Shown: one piece after another, positions 1 through 12,677 of the stretch
How the letters are laid out: each line of letters begins with the position of its first letter
How positions within the stretch are numbered: the first letter of the stretch is position 1
Source: Mactra quadrangularis
Lineage: Eukaryota > Mollusca > Bivalvia > Venerida > Mactridae
Direction of reading: 5' to 3'
DNA: 64,000 nt
NCBI GenBank assembly: GCA_025267735.1
Contig: CM046299.1
Coordinates: 29,799,327 to 29,863,326, forward strand
Translations under genes and position numbers: made by a program
The notes under the pieces: generated by a model
What the model saw: the letters and a program-made list of their open reading frames with translations, nothing else
Told to the model about the DNA's origin: nothing
The model's database searches: none

Positions 1-3000
1 TATCCTGAAGAAGAATTAGAAGAAGAAAATATTGTTGAAGATGAAGATGCTGAACTCACATTGAATAAAGTAGATGATAATATATTTGGTGTAAGTTCTC
101 ATTTGTTGCACTATTGATCTAGTATATTGAAAATGCTTAAAAAAACCTGTCAATGTGCTGTTAAACATTTTATTAGTGCTGTTGAGCAGGGTTTTTTAAT
201 GAACCTGGAAATGCTCAAATTCTTTTACTATACACATTATATACATGTGTTACTCTATTCAGTTACAAGTGAAGCGGACATGGCTAGCTCAGTCAGTAGC
301 ACACAAGTCTACTGATCGAGGGGTTGTGGATATGATTTCTGGGCTGGTTCTTCTTTGTGGAGTTTGGACATAATATAATTTCTATGGCCATTCTCCCTCA
401 TACCACTGATTCTAAATTATGTAGGGCATTTGTCAGTCACTGAGAGAAATATGCATCTAGTAACTGGTCAACAGCTAAAGCCAGGGTTTAGCCTATCCAG
501 GAATGGTGAGAAGGTAGTCTGACCTCCATAATATGACCTATACAATGTGTTGCTACAAAGCTTAACAAAACCAAAAATTATGGTATGTATTGTATATCAA
601 TATAAATATATTAAAGGAACATTATGGGATGTATTGTATATCAATATAAATATATTAAAGGAACATTATGGTATGTATTGTATATCAATATAAATATATT
701 AAAGGAACATTATGGTATGTATTGTATCAATATAAATATATTAAAGGAACATTATGGGATGTATTGTATATCAATATAAATATATCAAAGGAACATTATG
801 GGATGTATTGTATATCAATATAAATATATTAAAGGAACATTATGGTATGTATTGTATCAATATAAATATATTAAAGGAACATTATGGTATGTATTGTATC
901 AATATAAATATATTAAAGGAACATTATGGTATGTATTGTATTAATATAAATATATTAAAGGAACATTATGGGATGTATTGTATATCAATATAAATATATT
1001 AAAGGAACATTATGGGATGTATTGTATCAATATAAATATATCAAAGGAACATTATGGTATGTATTGTATTAATATAAATATATCAAAGGAACATTATGGT
1101 ATGTATTATATCAATATAAATATATTAAAGGAACATTATGGTATGTATTGTATATCAATATAAATATATTAAAGGAACATTATTGGATGTATTGTATATC
1201 AATATAAATATATCAAAGGAACATTATGGGATGTATTGTATATCAATATAAATATATTAAAGGAACATTATGGTATGTATTGTATCAATATAAATATATC
1301 AAAGGAACATTGTAGGATGTATTGTATATCAATATAAATATATTAAAGGAACATTATGGGATGTATTGTATATCAATATAAATATATCAAAGGAACATTA
1401 TGGGATGTATTGTATATCAATATAAATATATTAAAGGAACATTATGGTATGTATTGTATATCAATATAAATATATTTAAGGAACATTATGGGATGTATTG
1501 TATATCAATATAAATATATTAAAGGAACATTATGGTATGTATTGTATATCAATATAAATATATTAAAGGAACATTATGGGATGTAGTGTATCAATATAAA
1601 TATATCAAAGGAACATTATGGTATGTATTGTATCAATATAAATATATTAAAGGAACATTATGGTATGTATTGTATTAATATAAATATATTAAAGGAACAT
1701 TATGGTATGTATTGTATATCAATATAAATATATTAAAGGAACATTATGGTATGTATTGTATATCAATATAAATATATCAAAGGAACATTATGGGATGTAT
1801 TGTATATCAATATAAATATATCAAAGGAACATTATGGTATGTATTGTATCAATATAAATATATTAAAGGAACATTATGGTATGTATTGTATATCAATATA
1901 AATATATTAAAGGAACATTATGGTATGTATTATATCAATATAAATATATTAAAGGAACATTATGGTATGTATTGTATATCAATATAAATATATTAAAGGA
2001 ACATTATGGTATGTATTGTATATCAATATAAATATATCAAAGGAACATTATGGTATGTATTGTATCAATATAAATATATCAAAGGAACATTATGGTATGT
2101 ATTATATCAATATAAATATATTAAAGGAACATTATGGTATGTATTGTATCAATATAAATATATTAAAGGAACATTATGGACTGTATTGTATATCCATATA
2201 AATATATTAAAGGAACATTATGGAATGTATTGTATATCCATATAAATATATTAAAGGAACATTATGGTATGTATTATATCAATATAAATATATTAAAGGT
2301 TCATGGTGATGATGAAGAATTTGAAGATGATGAACCTATGATGGATCTTGAAGGTCTTAGAAAACTTAATCTTAAGGTAATATAACCTTTACTTCAGTCA
2401 TACTGTCTGTTGAATTCTCTGTGATACTTTACCTTACTTGTTACTTAGAGGATAATTTAAAGCAGAGTTGGGATGAATGGCTGTTCTAGTCCATATTATA
2501 CCCTGAAAGCTTTAGCTTTCACTTTTAGAACAAAATAAGCTCTATAAATTTTTCACTGTAAATATTAAAAATAATTCTAGTTAATTATAATCTTACTGAA
2601 GACGCAATCATCATTACCAAGTAAAATGAGGTAAAGTTCCCCTTCCTGAGGGTATGGGTACCTGTCCCAAAAAGTTGTGTAGTGCTCTGTGATAGATTAA
2701 ATGTTCTGACTGATACACTGTATGTATATGTCTTACATGTATGTATATGTCTAAAACATGTATGTATATGTCTAACATGTATGTATATGTCTACAACATG
2801 TATTTATATGTCTAACATGTATGTATATGTCTAACATGTATGTATATGTCTAACATGTATGTATATGTCTAACATGTATGTATATGTCTAACATGTATGT
2901 ATATGTCTAAAACATGTATGTATATGTCTAACATGTATGTATATGTCTAACATGTATGTATATGTCTAACATATATGTATATGTCTAAAACATGTATGTA

Positions 3001-5969
3001 TATGTCTAAAACATGTATGTATATGTCTAACATGTATGTATATGTCTAAAACATGTATGTATATGTCTAACATGTATGTATATGTCTAACATGTATGTAT
3101 ATGTCTAACATGTATGTATATGTCTAAAACATGTATGTATATGTCTAACATGTATGTATATGTCTAACATGTATGTATATGTCTAACATGTGTTGAAATG
3201 TTTCAGAATGAAGAGAAATCCAAACCTGAAGAAATCATGGAATCTACTACTGATGCTGCAGATTGGAAACTTGAAGTAGAAAGAGTATTACCACAACTTA
3301 AAGTTACCATTAGAACAGATAACAAGGTATATATTATACTCTAATAGTTTGTGGACAGGTTTGGACAGTTACTGTTTTACCAGGGATTCCAAAGGAATCC
3401 AATGTTAGTTATTCAGAGATTCCTCCTTAACGTTAGGATTTCCTGCAAAAAAGACAAAAAATTTTTAAACAGATTTGCAGTCGTAAAGTGTGATAAATGT
3501 TTCATGGAAACTCATGTAAGATCAAGGCAATTTTTCAGGGATTCTGACAGAATCCCAGCTAAGAATCACTGGAATTCCTCACAAGGTTTTGATATCCTCT
3601 TAATCCCAGGATACTGTTAGTGTCAAATCCTGATGGACCCATTGTGTTCTAATTGTGAATATGATTACTGTTTGGAGTTCATATTTGCAGCAATATATTC
3701 CAGAAAGATGTACAGTTCTCGTCTAAAGTTTGGAGACAATGGAAATTTACTAAATTCAAATTTTACTGATTGTATTTATGGAAACCATTTTATTTAATGC
3801 ATTCAGTATGGTTGGTTATAAAGTGAAAAAACAACTTTTATCATGAATACATCATGTTTATAAGATTCAGCATGAGCATCTGATATCACAAAGCCGCCAA
3901 AACTATGATCAACATATTTCTCTTTTATTAACATAGTTTTTTATCTATATTAATATATATATATACATGTATATATGTAGTCTTAAATATAAATAGAACC
4001 ATGACAAAAAGGTTAAGAAAAACTAAGAAATGAAAGGTTATCAAATTTTTCAAATTGAAGCTATTTAATAGGCAGTGAAGTTTCTGTTGAGTTGTGTTTT
4101 ATCTTTATGCCATGATCAGCTGTGCATATATGTATATTATGGTTTAAACCGTTTCATTTCTAATACTGTTTCAACATGCTATTTCACTTTATTAAAAATT
4201 GATTTGTTGTTTTTTTTTAAATGGTGAATAGTGAAAAGATTCATAAGAAAAACCTACCTTGAGTTTTTTATACATTATGACCTATAGGGATCAATAAATG
4301 TCTGATTGGTACAGACATGGTGTTATAGTAATACTAAATAGTGAAACTATTTGTTCATTTTACAGGATTGGAGAGTACATGTAGAACAAATGCATCAACA
4401 TAAAGATGGAATAGAATCATCACTGACAGAGACCAGAAGTTATCTTGATAAACTACATGATGAAATCACTAGAACATTGGAGAAAATAAATAGTAGAGAG
4501 AAATATATCAATAATCAACTAGAACATTTACTGGTGGAATTTAGAGGAGCACAAGATAGTTTGGCTGAAACTAAAGAAAGATATAGACAAGCTAGCGGAG
4601 GAGTTACTGAAAGATCTAGACTATTAGCTGAGGTATTGTACTGCTTTAATTTGTTTTGTTTACACGTTGGTCATCAACAGTTAGAGTCTTATGACATAGA
4701 TATTCTAATTTTTGACTGCTATTTTCCACTAGTAATTGCCCATTTTCTCATTTAAAAAACCATGGTCAGTAGCTAGGCTGCTAACTAAGACCCCCCATGA
4801 AACATTACATGTAGTGATTATTCTAAACAGAATAACAGGACACTGTACACTGTCTTTTGTCTCTGCTCCCTGTCTGTTTTTCTCCTCCATACACAGAAAA
4901 GGTTACTTTGAAAAATCAACCTTCTGTTGTACCTACCCTTGATCTGCCTTCTTGCCCTTTTGTAAGTTCTAGTATAATCACTACAGTATAACCTCTGTAG
5001 AGTGGCCCTCCTGAGAACAAATCCACTGCATGACAAAAGCTTTTGACACTTCCCTTAGCCATAATTTTAATTGAATTTATCCTATGCTGAGCAACATTTT
5101 CTTAACAGCAACACTCTTTTGTCCTTGCAGTGGATAATTTTAAAGAGAAGTTGTGCTGTATTACATGACATCAGTTTAATCATTTAATACCTAATGTGAT
5201 AGAACATGATATTTGTGTTTTTGAATATATGTATATGATTATAGTTTATTTGGTAATTTAAAATGAGTAATCTTTTCTAATAGGTAACTGAAGAACTTGA
5301 AAAAATAAAGATGGAAATGGAAGATAGAGGAAGTAGTATGACTGATGGAGGTATGTATAGTATTGTTACTTATAATCTCTAACCTTCATTATAATACTAC
5401 TATACAGTGGTTGATTTTTATATGCCAATCTTTAAAGAGGACATAACAATGACATAACTCTGTTTGTAAGTTGACAACTACGATCATGATAAATTGAGAA
5501 CTTTTTACATAGAGTCATCAAACTTAAGATGTGTATATTAACTTATTGAGGTTTGGGGCATAAGGGTAAAAAGTTTTGGGCTTCAAGTATCTTGATGGGT
5601 TATTAGAAATGGATGAAGTGTATGGACAGAAGTAAAAACTACATAATTGAACTTTACTTATCTCTGAGTATATTTGTCAACTTTTAGAAGAACTGCTATC
5701 CAACTTATACAGGTCTGTGATAATAATGATATGTAATGTTCAGTTATTTCAGCAATATTTATATTGTATTGTTTCTATTACTTTCAGCACCACTTGTGAA
5801 GATAAAACAATCTATAACACAGTTAAAGAAAGAAAATACACAGATGGATATTAGACAAGGAGTTGTTGAACATATATTATTACAAGCTAAACTTAAAGAT
5901 AAAACATCTCAAAATAAACAAGCTCATACAACTAATCCATCTACATCACAATATCCAGCTTCTTATTAA
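1..5969 (+). CDS. IFT57: Intraflagellar transport protein 57 (3' part of gene)
   Basis: IFT57 (Hippi) is a coiled-coil subunit of the IFT-B complex that moves cargo along ciliary axonemes. Six coding exons are in the window: 1-90 (5' end cut by the window edge), 2299-2376, 3207-3326, 4366-4632, 5284-5350 and 5788-5969, ending at TAA 5967-5969. Phases join cleanly (804 bp, 267 residues plus stop). Family hallmarks seen are LEVERVLPQLKVTIRTDNK (exon 3), DWRVHVEQMHQHKDGIESS and REKYINNQLEHL (exon 4), GSSMTDG (exon 5) and APLVKIKQSITQLKKE (exon 6). The first two exons encode the acidic Glu/Asp-rich linker and the rest the coiled-coil half. The human protein is about 429 residues, so roughly 160 N-terminal residues lie upstream. 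Two introns are mostly minisatellite. Identity is near certain; the acceptor at 2298 is unusual because it lies in the last unit of the array. Confidence 0.95.
577..2298. repeat. 42/44-bp minisatellite, about 39 copies, in an IFT57 intron
   Basis: A near-perfect tandem array fills most of the 91-2298 intron. The unit is 44 bp, or 42 bp where a TA is missing, and holds GGTATGTATTGTATATCAAT followed by ATAAATATATTAAAGGAACA and TTAT. The last unit runs directly into the coding exon: its ...TATATTAAAG provides the 3' splice site at 2297-2298. Short open frames across the array are artefacts of the repeat. Confidence 0.97.
2708..3192. repeat. 19-21-bp minisatellite, about 25 copies, in an IFT57 intron
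   Basis: Tandem copies of a unit close to CATGTATGTATATGTCTAA, with a two-base (AA) length variant, fill the second half of the 2377-3206 intron. The array stops about 15 bp before the exon acceptor at 3206. It has a different unit from the 577-2298 array in the neighbouring intron. Confidence 0.95.
3358..3631. mobile_element. MITE-like dispersed repeat, copy 1
   Basis: This stretch in an IFT57 intron matches 14486-14765 over its whole length at moderate identity; both carry ACTGTTnTACCAGGGAT near the left end and AATCCCAGGATACTGT near the right end. The ends are imperfect inverted repeats. No protein is encoded. It begins about 30 bp after the donor at 3327. Confidence 0.6.
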
Positions 5970-7227
5970 TGTATACAATTATACCTTGTATGTTGTTTCT
6001 TTTCTCATTTAACTGACAGTAGAATGTGGAATTAATTGCAAGCAATTAACAATATTTCAGTTTTCAACAGGTCACATTTAGTTGTACTAGGGTTGTCACA
6101 ATATAGCAAGTGGAAGTACAAGCCTACAAATTTACTGACAAGAATGGTATTGTGTTAAAATACATCATCTAAAACTAATATGTGCATTTTATGTCAAGAA
6201 TTAATACATATTTTTATAATAATTAAAATATCAGTCCAACCTATGAACATTAGACATGCCATGGAAGTTCCAAGTGTCCTTTGTTTGCATGTGCCTTTTG
6301 TGTACATGTCAGATGTTATTGTCAACATTAAGTTTATATTAAACAGCTAACTATACACCCACATTATGAGTTGATTTTTATGATTTCTTTTATATTGAAT
6401 AAAATGTTGGAACTCCTACATTTAAATTGCATTTTATTTAATTACACATTAATATGGGAAATTATTGTGATTAGATCTCTATATTGTGACATTCCTGATA
6501 TAGTTATAGTACATGACATTGTAGATCATATTGCAAATAAGTGGTCATTTTCACAAAAATATGAAAACAATTATCGTGAGTAATTTAAAAATTTTAAGTT
6601 CAAAGCCTAAAAGATATGATATCTAATAATGATATTAATTTCAGAAAGTATTCATTATTCTACATAATTAAAGAGCATTATAAATTGATTGGACAAAGCT
6701 TTTAACTTACAATTATTTCTATCATTAGATTTTTTGTGAAAATGACGAAAGGCTCTTAATTTTTAATGTTTACCCTAGAAATGTAATATGTAGATATGCG
6801 ATGCTGATATTCTTGTTTTGTATAAATGGTTTAAGTAAATGTATTACAATTAAACAATATGTAAAGAAGAAATTCACAAAATATTTGTGTTTAAACTTGA
6901 ATAAACTACTGATTATAGAAAAAGCTTGTAGGGCTTGCTGTCAAAATTTATTTATAGCTTATTGTGCTCTTAGATAACGGTCTTAATTTATACAATTCTG
7001 TTTTGTGATTTGTGACCATTGTGATGTTGACTCTTATATAGACATTTTTTCTTATAGAAATACATATTTATTATTATTATATAATTATGATACAGGTGTT
7101 TACTTGGTCTGATTATGAAATTCTTCATATTATCATCATTTTATCATTACAAGTACAAGATATTTGCAACCAGACATTTAATTTCTTATGCTGATTCCAA
7201 TTTCAGATAGGGTTGTTGCTGCTAAGT
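5970..7227. other. IFT57 3' UTR and intergenic sequence
   Basis: AT-rich sequence after the IFT57 stop. The first clear AATAAA is at 6398-6403, a candidate polyadenylation signal that would give a 3' UTR of about 430-450 nt. I see no gene or structured element in the rest. Confidence 0.5.
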
Positions 7228-7490
7228 TCAATGTTTATTAGTTGTCTGTAATAAAACCTGGGTATGTGGTGCACTATACCAAGGGCAGGTATTCAAATCC
7301 AGTGTCTCTGTTAAAGGGGCTGCTGGTTTGAGTCTCACCCTCGCTGGTGTTATTCTTCCTTGAAAATTGGACAATATTGTTAATTTTCCTCTAATAAAAT
7401 GGTATATGGACAAATCTTCAGCCTTGTAGAAGAGTAGGCAAGTACTGGTTATAGACAAGTTGATTAGGTGTGCTGGCCACCTTAACATGA
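7228..7490 (+). mobile_element. Degenerate tRNA-derived SINE
   Basis: Same family as the better-preserved copy at 18248-18535. It keeps a B-box-like GGTTTGAGTCTCACC, the linker CCTTGAAAATTGGACAAT, and the core motif AGTACTGGTTATAGACAAG. Heavily mutated and non-coding. Confidence 0.7.
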
Positions 7491-8769
7491 CCTCTATATG
7501 TGTTACAGAAACTAGCTTGTATACATGTATTTACATTTATATAGAAAATCTTCAAAGCAGGTAATACCCAACTATATTGTTATGTTAATGATTAAGTAAA
7601 TTTATGTAAAATATAATGTATTTAAATGTTGTTCTAATTCCGTCCAATTATTACATTCCGATATTTTTCTAATGTTATCATATAAAAATGTTTGCCTTTG
7701 TTACAGAAATTCATATATCCGAAACAGTCATCGCCTTTATCCAATACCTCAGAGCCGGGGACTAGCAGAAATTGATTCAAGTTACAAAATTACTAATTTC
7801 AAATAGTCCACTACTTAATAATTTTGCTCTTTTACTATACATAACATATTAAATTGGGCTAGTGCTAAAGCAAATTCAAGGCAATGACTGCAGTATGTTG
7901 AAAAATGTTAATGTTGTAGATCTGACTATATTTCTACGTCTACTTCTATATGAAAAATATTGTCTGTAAACTCTCTTTGATATAGATTTGACTATGAAGT
8001 TTTTTTAGTCTACATCTCTGTTGATTGTAGGGTTATTTATTTTCTGATTTAATAAAAATTAAGAAATGTATCTGTTATTTTTCTTCACTCCCTATTTAGC
8101 CAGATTTTTCAACGAAAAAAATTTAAGCCAGATTTTTCTGGGTGGACGTCCGGTGTTGTTAACAATTGCGTTTAGGTTTTTTATTTACCATATATTTTTT
8201 GCATTTATTGTCAGATCTTCATGAAACTTAATACAATGATAACATACCATGTGATGAACAGAATTAGAATGTAACCCCAACTCTGACTTTATTATTTCCC
8301 TTTGTATTTTTTGCATTAAAGATTTTAATATGTTGGATACCTCTGTCATTTATGGTCAGTTCTTTCCACATTATATTTCTTTTTTAAGGGTATATATTTA
8401 TAATATATATATAATTATAACTTACAAATTAAGTCACATAAATTTCAAGCAGTATATTTTTTACTGATCATGCATTGTAATAGGATTTCAAAGTAATAAA
8501 AACACAGACATGTGCCAGAAACTTTTTAGTATTGATGCTGTAAATTTCCATGTGATTCAGTCATTGGTTCAGAAATGAACAATAACTTAAAACGTACATC
8601 AAACAATATGCGGCCCACGTCAACCATTTAACGTCGATTACAAACTATCATGTCACTCCATCTCATAATATCGACTTTCTGCTGCCAAACATTTCTCATG
8701 TCTGCATACCCACAAAAGAAAAACGTTATGGAACCACTATTTATCCAATGGTGGTATCCAACGGTTTAT
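7491..8769. other. Intergenic, nothing recognised
   Basis: AT-rich sequence without exons, RNA genes or clear repeats that I can support. A TA-rich stretch near 8385-8420 is low complexity only. Confidence 0.4.
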
Positions 8770-9074
8770 TTCCTGTTTCCTATGTAAACTGTCTGTCCGT
8801 GTCCAGCATTTCTTTAACTAGCTCTGGATAATGTTCTCCATCTGATACTTGGTTGCCCTGATTTCAAATCATCCTAAAGCAATCTTTTTCCTTCATAGAA
8901 TTGCTTGTACCATGTGTTAACTGTTGTATGTTTCACTGCAGACATTCCAAGTGATTGACGTAGAAGATTTTTTGTTTGTATGGGTGTGTTTCCAATACTT
9001 TCATAAAAGTGAATGATATTGTGTTGTTTTTCCTTATCCTTTAAATTTATTTTTGAAACCTTCAAAGACAACTG
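8770..9074 (-). pseudogene. Mariner-like transposase fragment (N-terminal HTH region)
   Basis: The minus-strand frame at 8874-9071 reads as a mariner-type DNA-binding domain, with NIIHFYESIGNTPIQTKNLL and a helix ending VNTWYKQFYEGKR. Farther downstream on that strand, after one or more frameshifts, come DDLKSGQPS and then ELVKEMLDTDRQFT, as expected after the HTH of mariner-family transposases. No DDE/DDD catalytic domain was found, so it is a truncated, frameshifted relic. Family placement is from motif resemblance only. Confidence 0.6.
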
Positions 9075-9187
9075 TTGTGTTATTTTTTCTGTACAGAGTA
9101 CCTGTGCATGAATGACGTCAAAATTTCACATGCATTGTCAGTTTTTGCACAATTTGTCGTCTGAAGTTTTCCCACTCATTATAACAT

Positions 9188-10134
9188 AAACAAGAGCTGT
9201 CAGAGGAGACAGCATGCTCGACTTAGTTAGTGTTTGTCACAGGAGTAAAAAATATGTATAAGGAGTTATTAACCTAGTCACATGAGATGTGGTTGATAAT
9301 AAGAAACATATATTTAAAGTTTGAAGCCAATACCTTAAGAAATAAAACAGTTGCAGTAAAAACAAACATTTTTTTAAAGAAAACTTAAGTTCAAGGGGAG
9401 ATAATTCTGAAAAAATATATTTGGAGTTATACACCTTGTCACATGAGATGTGGTTGATAATAAGGAATGTACATTTAAAGTTTGAAGTCAATACCTATAG
9501 AAATAAAACAGTTGCAGTAAAAACAAACACTTTTTAAAGAAAACTCTAAGTTCAAGGGGAGATAATTCTGAAAAAATATATTTGGAGTTATACACCTTGT
9601 CACATGAGATGTGGTTGATAATAAGGAATGTACATTTAAAGTTTAAAGTCAATACCTAAAGGAATAAAACAGTTGCAGTAAAAACAAACATTTTTGAAAG
9701 AAAACTCTAAGTTCAAGGGGAGATAATTCTGAAAAAAAATATATTTAGAGTTATGAACCTTGTCACATGAGATGTGGTTCATAATAAGAAGCATATATTT
9801 AAAGTTTGAAGTTAATATCTTAAGAAATAACAAAGATATAGGAGAAAGTATTTTACTGCACAAAAACTTTAATCTGTGCACAAAAACTTTAATCAGTTCA
9901 AGGGGAGATAATTCTGAAAGAAATGTTTTTGGAATTATATACCTTGTCACATGAGATGTGGTTGATAGTAAGGAACATATATTTAAAGTTTGAAGTTAAT
10001 ATCTTAAGAAATAACAAAGATATAGAAGAAAGTATTTTACTGCACAAAAACTTTAATCAGAAAGGTGGACGCAGACGCGGACGCCGACGCTGGGGCGAGT
10101 AGGAGAGCTCTACATTACTACGTAAAGTCGAGCT
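9188..10134. mobile_element. Non-autonomous element with internal ~160-185-bp tandem repeats
   Basis: The left end reads ACAAGAGCTGTCAGAGGAGA then GCTCGACTTAG; the right end reads TAAAGTCGAGCT, so the two ends carry inverted GCTCGACTT/AAGTCGAGC. Between them lie about five tandem copies of a unit containing CACATGAGATGTGGTTGATA and TTCAAGGGGAGATAATTCTG. A second, shorter element with the same kind of ends sits at 53553-53986. No transposase is encoded. Confidence 0.75.
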
Positions 10135-10691
10135 AAAAATGTGTTTTTCGTTATTTAGGGTTGGGCCATATTGGCGTTCTATAGATTACTATAGTTACCA
10201 TATCTTTATAACTAGTGAAGATTCATTTTTCAATGGCTGACCCCTGTGGGAACGTGTTTCTTGTTAAGAATACAGAGTTATTTTTTATTTAATGCATACA
10301 TTTTGTCAAGGCTGTTACATAAAATAATCATGGTGATAATTGATTTGAATATTTTACATTTGTTACAATCCTGATTTTTTGTAAGTCAACATCTTGCATT
10401 TGCTAGCTTGAAGCAAATTGTTCCGTAGAACTTGTATGCTACAAAGAATTGCTTTCAAAAAGTGCTAGCTAGCAATCACCTTACAGAACAGACCCATAGT
10501 GTTTTTCCCAGGTCATTTTGGGTCACTTCCGCCACATTCCCCTCACTGACAATTATGTGCCAGAAGTAAAAATCCCCTCCACATAATTTTGTATATGGGT
10601 AACATTTTTGACAATTTCATAATTAAGAAATCTCAGTGGAATATTGTGCTTCAATATTTGAAGTGTTAAACAAGCAAATTCGTTGAATTAA
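10135..10691. other. Intergenic, nothing recognised
   Basis: No coding exon, RNA gene or repeat that I can support between the two tandem-repeat elements. Confidence 0.4.
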
Positions 10692-12677
10692 TATCCCCCG
10701 CCGAGTACTTGTTTTTACTAACACAACAACTGGAGACATAAGGCTTTATTAATAAATATAAAATCCATAAAACCATAATAGGGAACATACATAACTCCAT
10801 GTTAATAAAAATTATCAGGACATGCCAATGAGATGCCAATTTCTTTTCTGTATTGATGGTTTCCATAAAATCTTGTTGAAATCAATCCAGCTGTTGCAAA
10901 GAAATAGCAATATTTCTCTATATGAACACTGCACAATTAATCAAGGGCAATAACTCTGAGCTGAAAGGTCTGACCAGAACAAGGCGACGATATGCGCGTC
11001 TCCTCTAGATATTGATGATTCCCATAAAGATTCGTTGAATTCCAGCCATTAGTTGCAGAGAAATAGCGCAGAACTTTTTTTCCCTCTATTATGCATACTG
11101 CATAACTAATCAAGGGCCATAACTCTGAGTTAAAGAGTCTGACCTGAACAAGGCAACAAAATGCCTATCTCTTGGTATTGAAGATTCCCATAAAGTTTCG
11201 TTGAATTTCAGCCAGTAGTTGCAGAGAAGTAGCGTGGAAATGATTTTTACTCTATATGCATACTGCATAACTAATCAAGGGCCATAACTCTGAGGTTAAA
11301 GTGTCTGACGGAACAAGCTGACGATATGTGCATCTCCTTTTGGTTTTGAAGGTTCCCATAAAGTTTCGTTGAATTCCAGCCATTAGTTGCAGAGAAGTAG
11401 TGCGGAAACGACTTTTACTCTATATGCATACTACATAACTAATTAAGGGCCATAACTCTGAGTTAAAGGGTCTGACCCGAACAAGCTGACGATATGCGCA
11501 TCTCCTCTTGGTATTGAAGGTTCCCATAAAGTTTCGTTGAATTCCAGCCAGAAGTTGCAGAGAAGTAGTGCGGAAACGACTTTTACTCCATATGCATACT
11601 GCATAACTAATCAAGGGCCATAACTCTTGAGTTAAAGGGTCTGACCTGAACAAGCTGATGATATGCACATCTCCTCTTGGTATTGAAAATTCCCATAAAG
11701 TTTCGTTGAATTCCAGCCATTAGTTGCAGAGAAATAGAGCGGAAACGACTTTTACTCTATATGCATACTACATAACTAATCAAGGGCCATAACTTTGAGT
11801 TAAAGGGTCTGACCCGAAACAAGCTGACGATATGCGCTACTCCTCTTGATATTGATGATTCCCATAAAGTTTCGTTGAATTCCAGCCATTAGTTGCAGAG
11901 AAGTAGAGCGGAAAAGACTTACTCTATATGCATTCTACATAACTAATCAAGGGCCATAACTCTGAGTTAAAGGGTCTGATCCAAAAAAAGCTGACCACAT
12001 GCGCATCTCCTCTTGATATTGATGATTCCCATAAAGTTTCGTTGAATTCCAGCCAATAGTTGCAGAGAACTACTCCGGAAACGACTTTTACTCTATATGC
12101 ATACTACATAACTAATCAAGGGCCATAACTCTAAGTTAAAGGGTCTGATCCGAAAAAAGCTGACCACATGCGCATCTCCTCTTGATATTGATGATTCCCA
12201 TAAAGTTTCGTTGAATTCCAGCCAGTAGTTGCAGAGAACTACTCCGGAAACGACTTTTACTCTATATGCATACTACATAACTAATCAAGGGCCATAACTC
12301 TAAGTTAAAGGGTCTGATCCGAAAAAAGCTGACCACAAGCGCATCTCCTCTTGATATTGATGATTCCCATAAAGTTTCGTTGAATTCCAGCCAGTAGTTG
12401 CAGAGAACTACTCCGGAAACGACTTTTACTCTATATGCATACTACATAACTAATCAAGGGCCATAACTCTGAGTTATAGGGTCTGATCCAAAAAAAGCTG
12501 ACCACATGCGCATCTCCTCTTGATATTGATTACTCCCATAAAGTTTCGTTGAATTCCAGCCAGTAGTTGCAGAGAACTACTCCGGAAACGAAATTCGGAC
12601 GGACGGACGGATGGACGGACGGACGGACGGACAACGCCAAAACTATATCCTCCTCCCAATTTCATCGGCGGGGGATA
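10692..12677. mobile_element. TIR-bounded element carrying ~168-bp tandem repeats
   Basis: A perfect 13-bp terminal inverted repeat, TATCCCCCGCCGA at 10692-10704 and TCGGCGGGGGATA at 12665-12677, bounds about 2 kb made mostly of about ten tandem copies of a unit near 168 bp. Each unit holds AAGGGCCATAACTCTGAGTT, CCATAAAGTTTCGTTGAATT and a TGCAGAGAA segment. A GGAC-type microsatellite (about 12596-12632) lies just inside the right end. Minus-strand open frames in it, including an Arg-Pro-Ser-Val repeat from the microsatellite, are spurious. There is no transposase, so movement would need help in trans. Confidence 0.85.

Noticed and set aside
754..2385. Several short open frames with ININILKEHYGMYC-type repeats
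   Set aside because: Translations of the IFT57 intron minisatellite; only the stretch after 2299 is a real exon.
577..3192. CRISPR-like regular repeats
   Set aside because: Units are contiguous without unique spacers, and the sequence is a eukaryotic intron.
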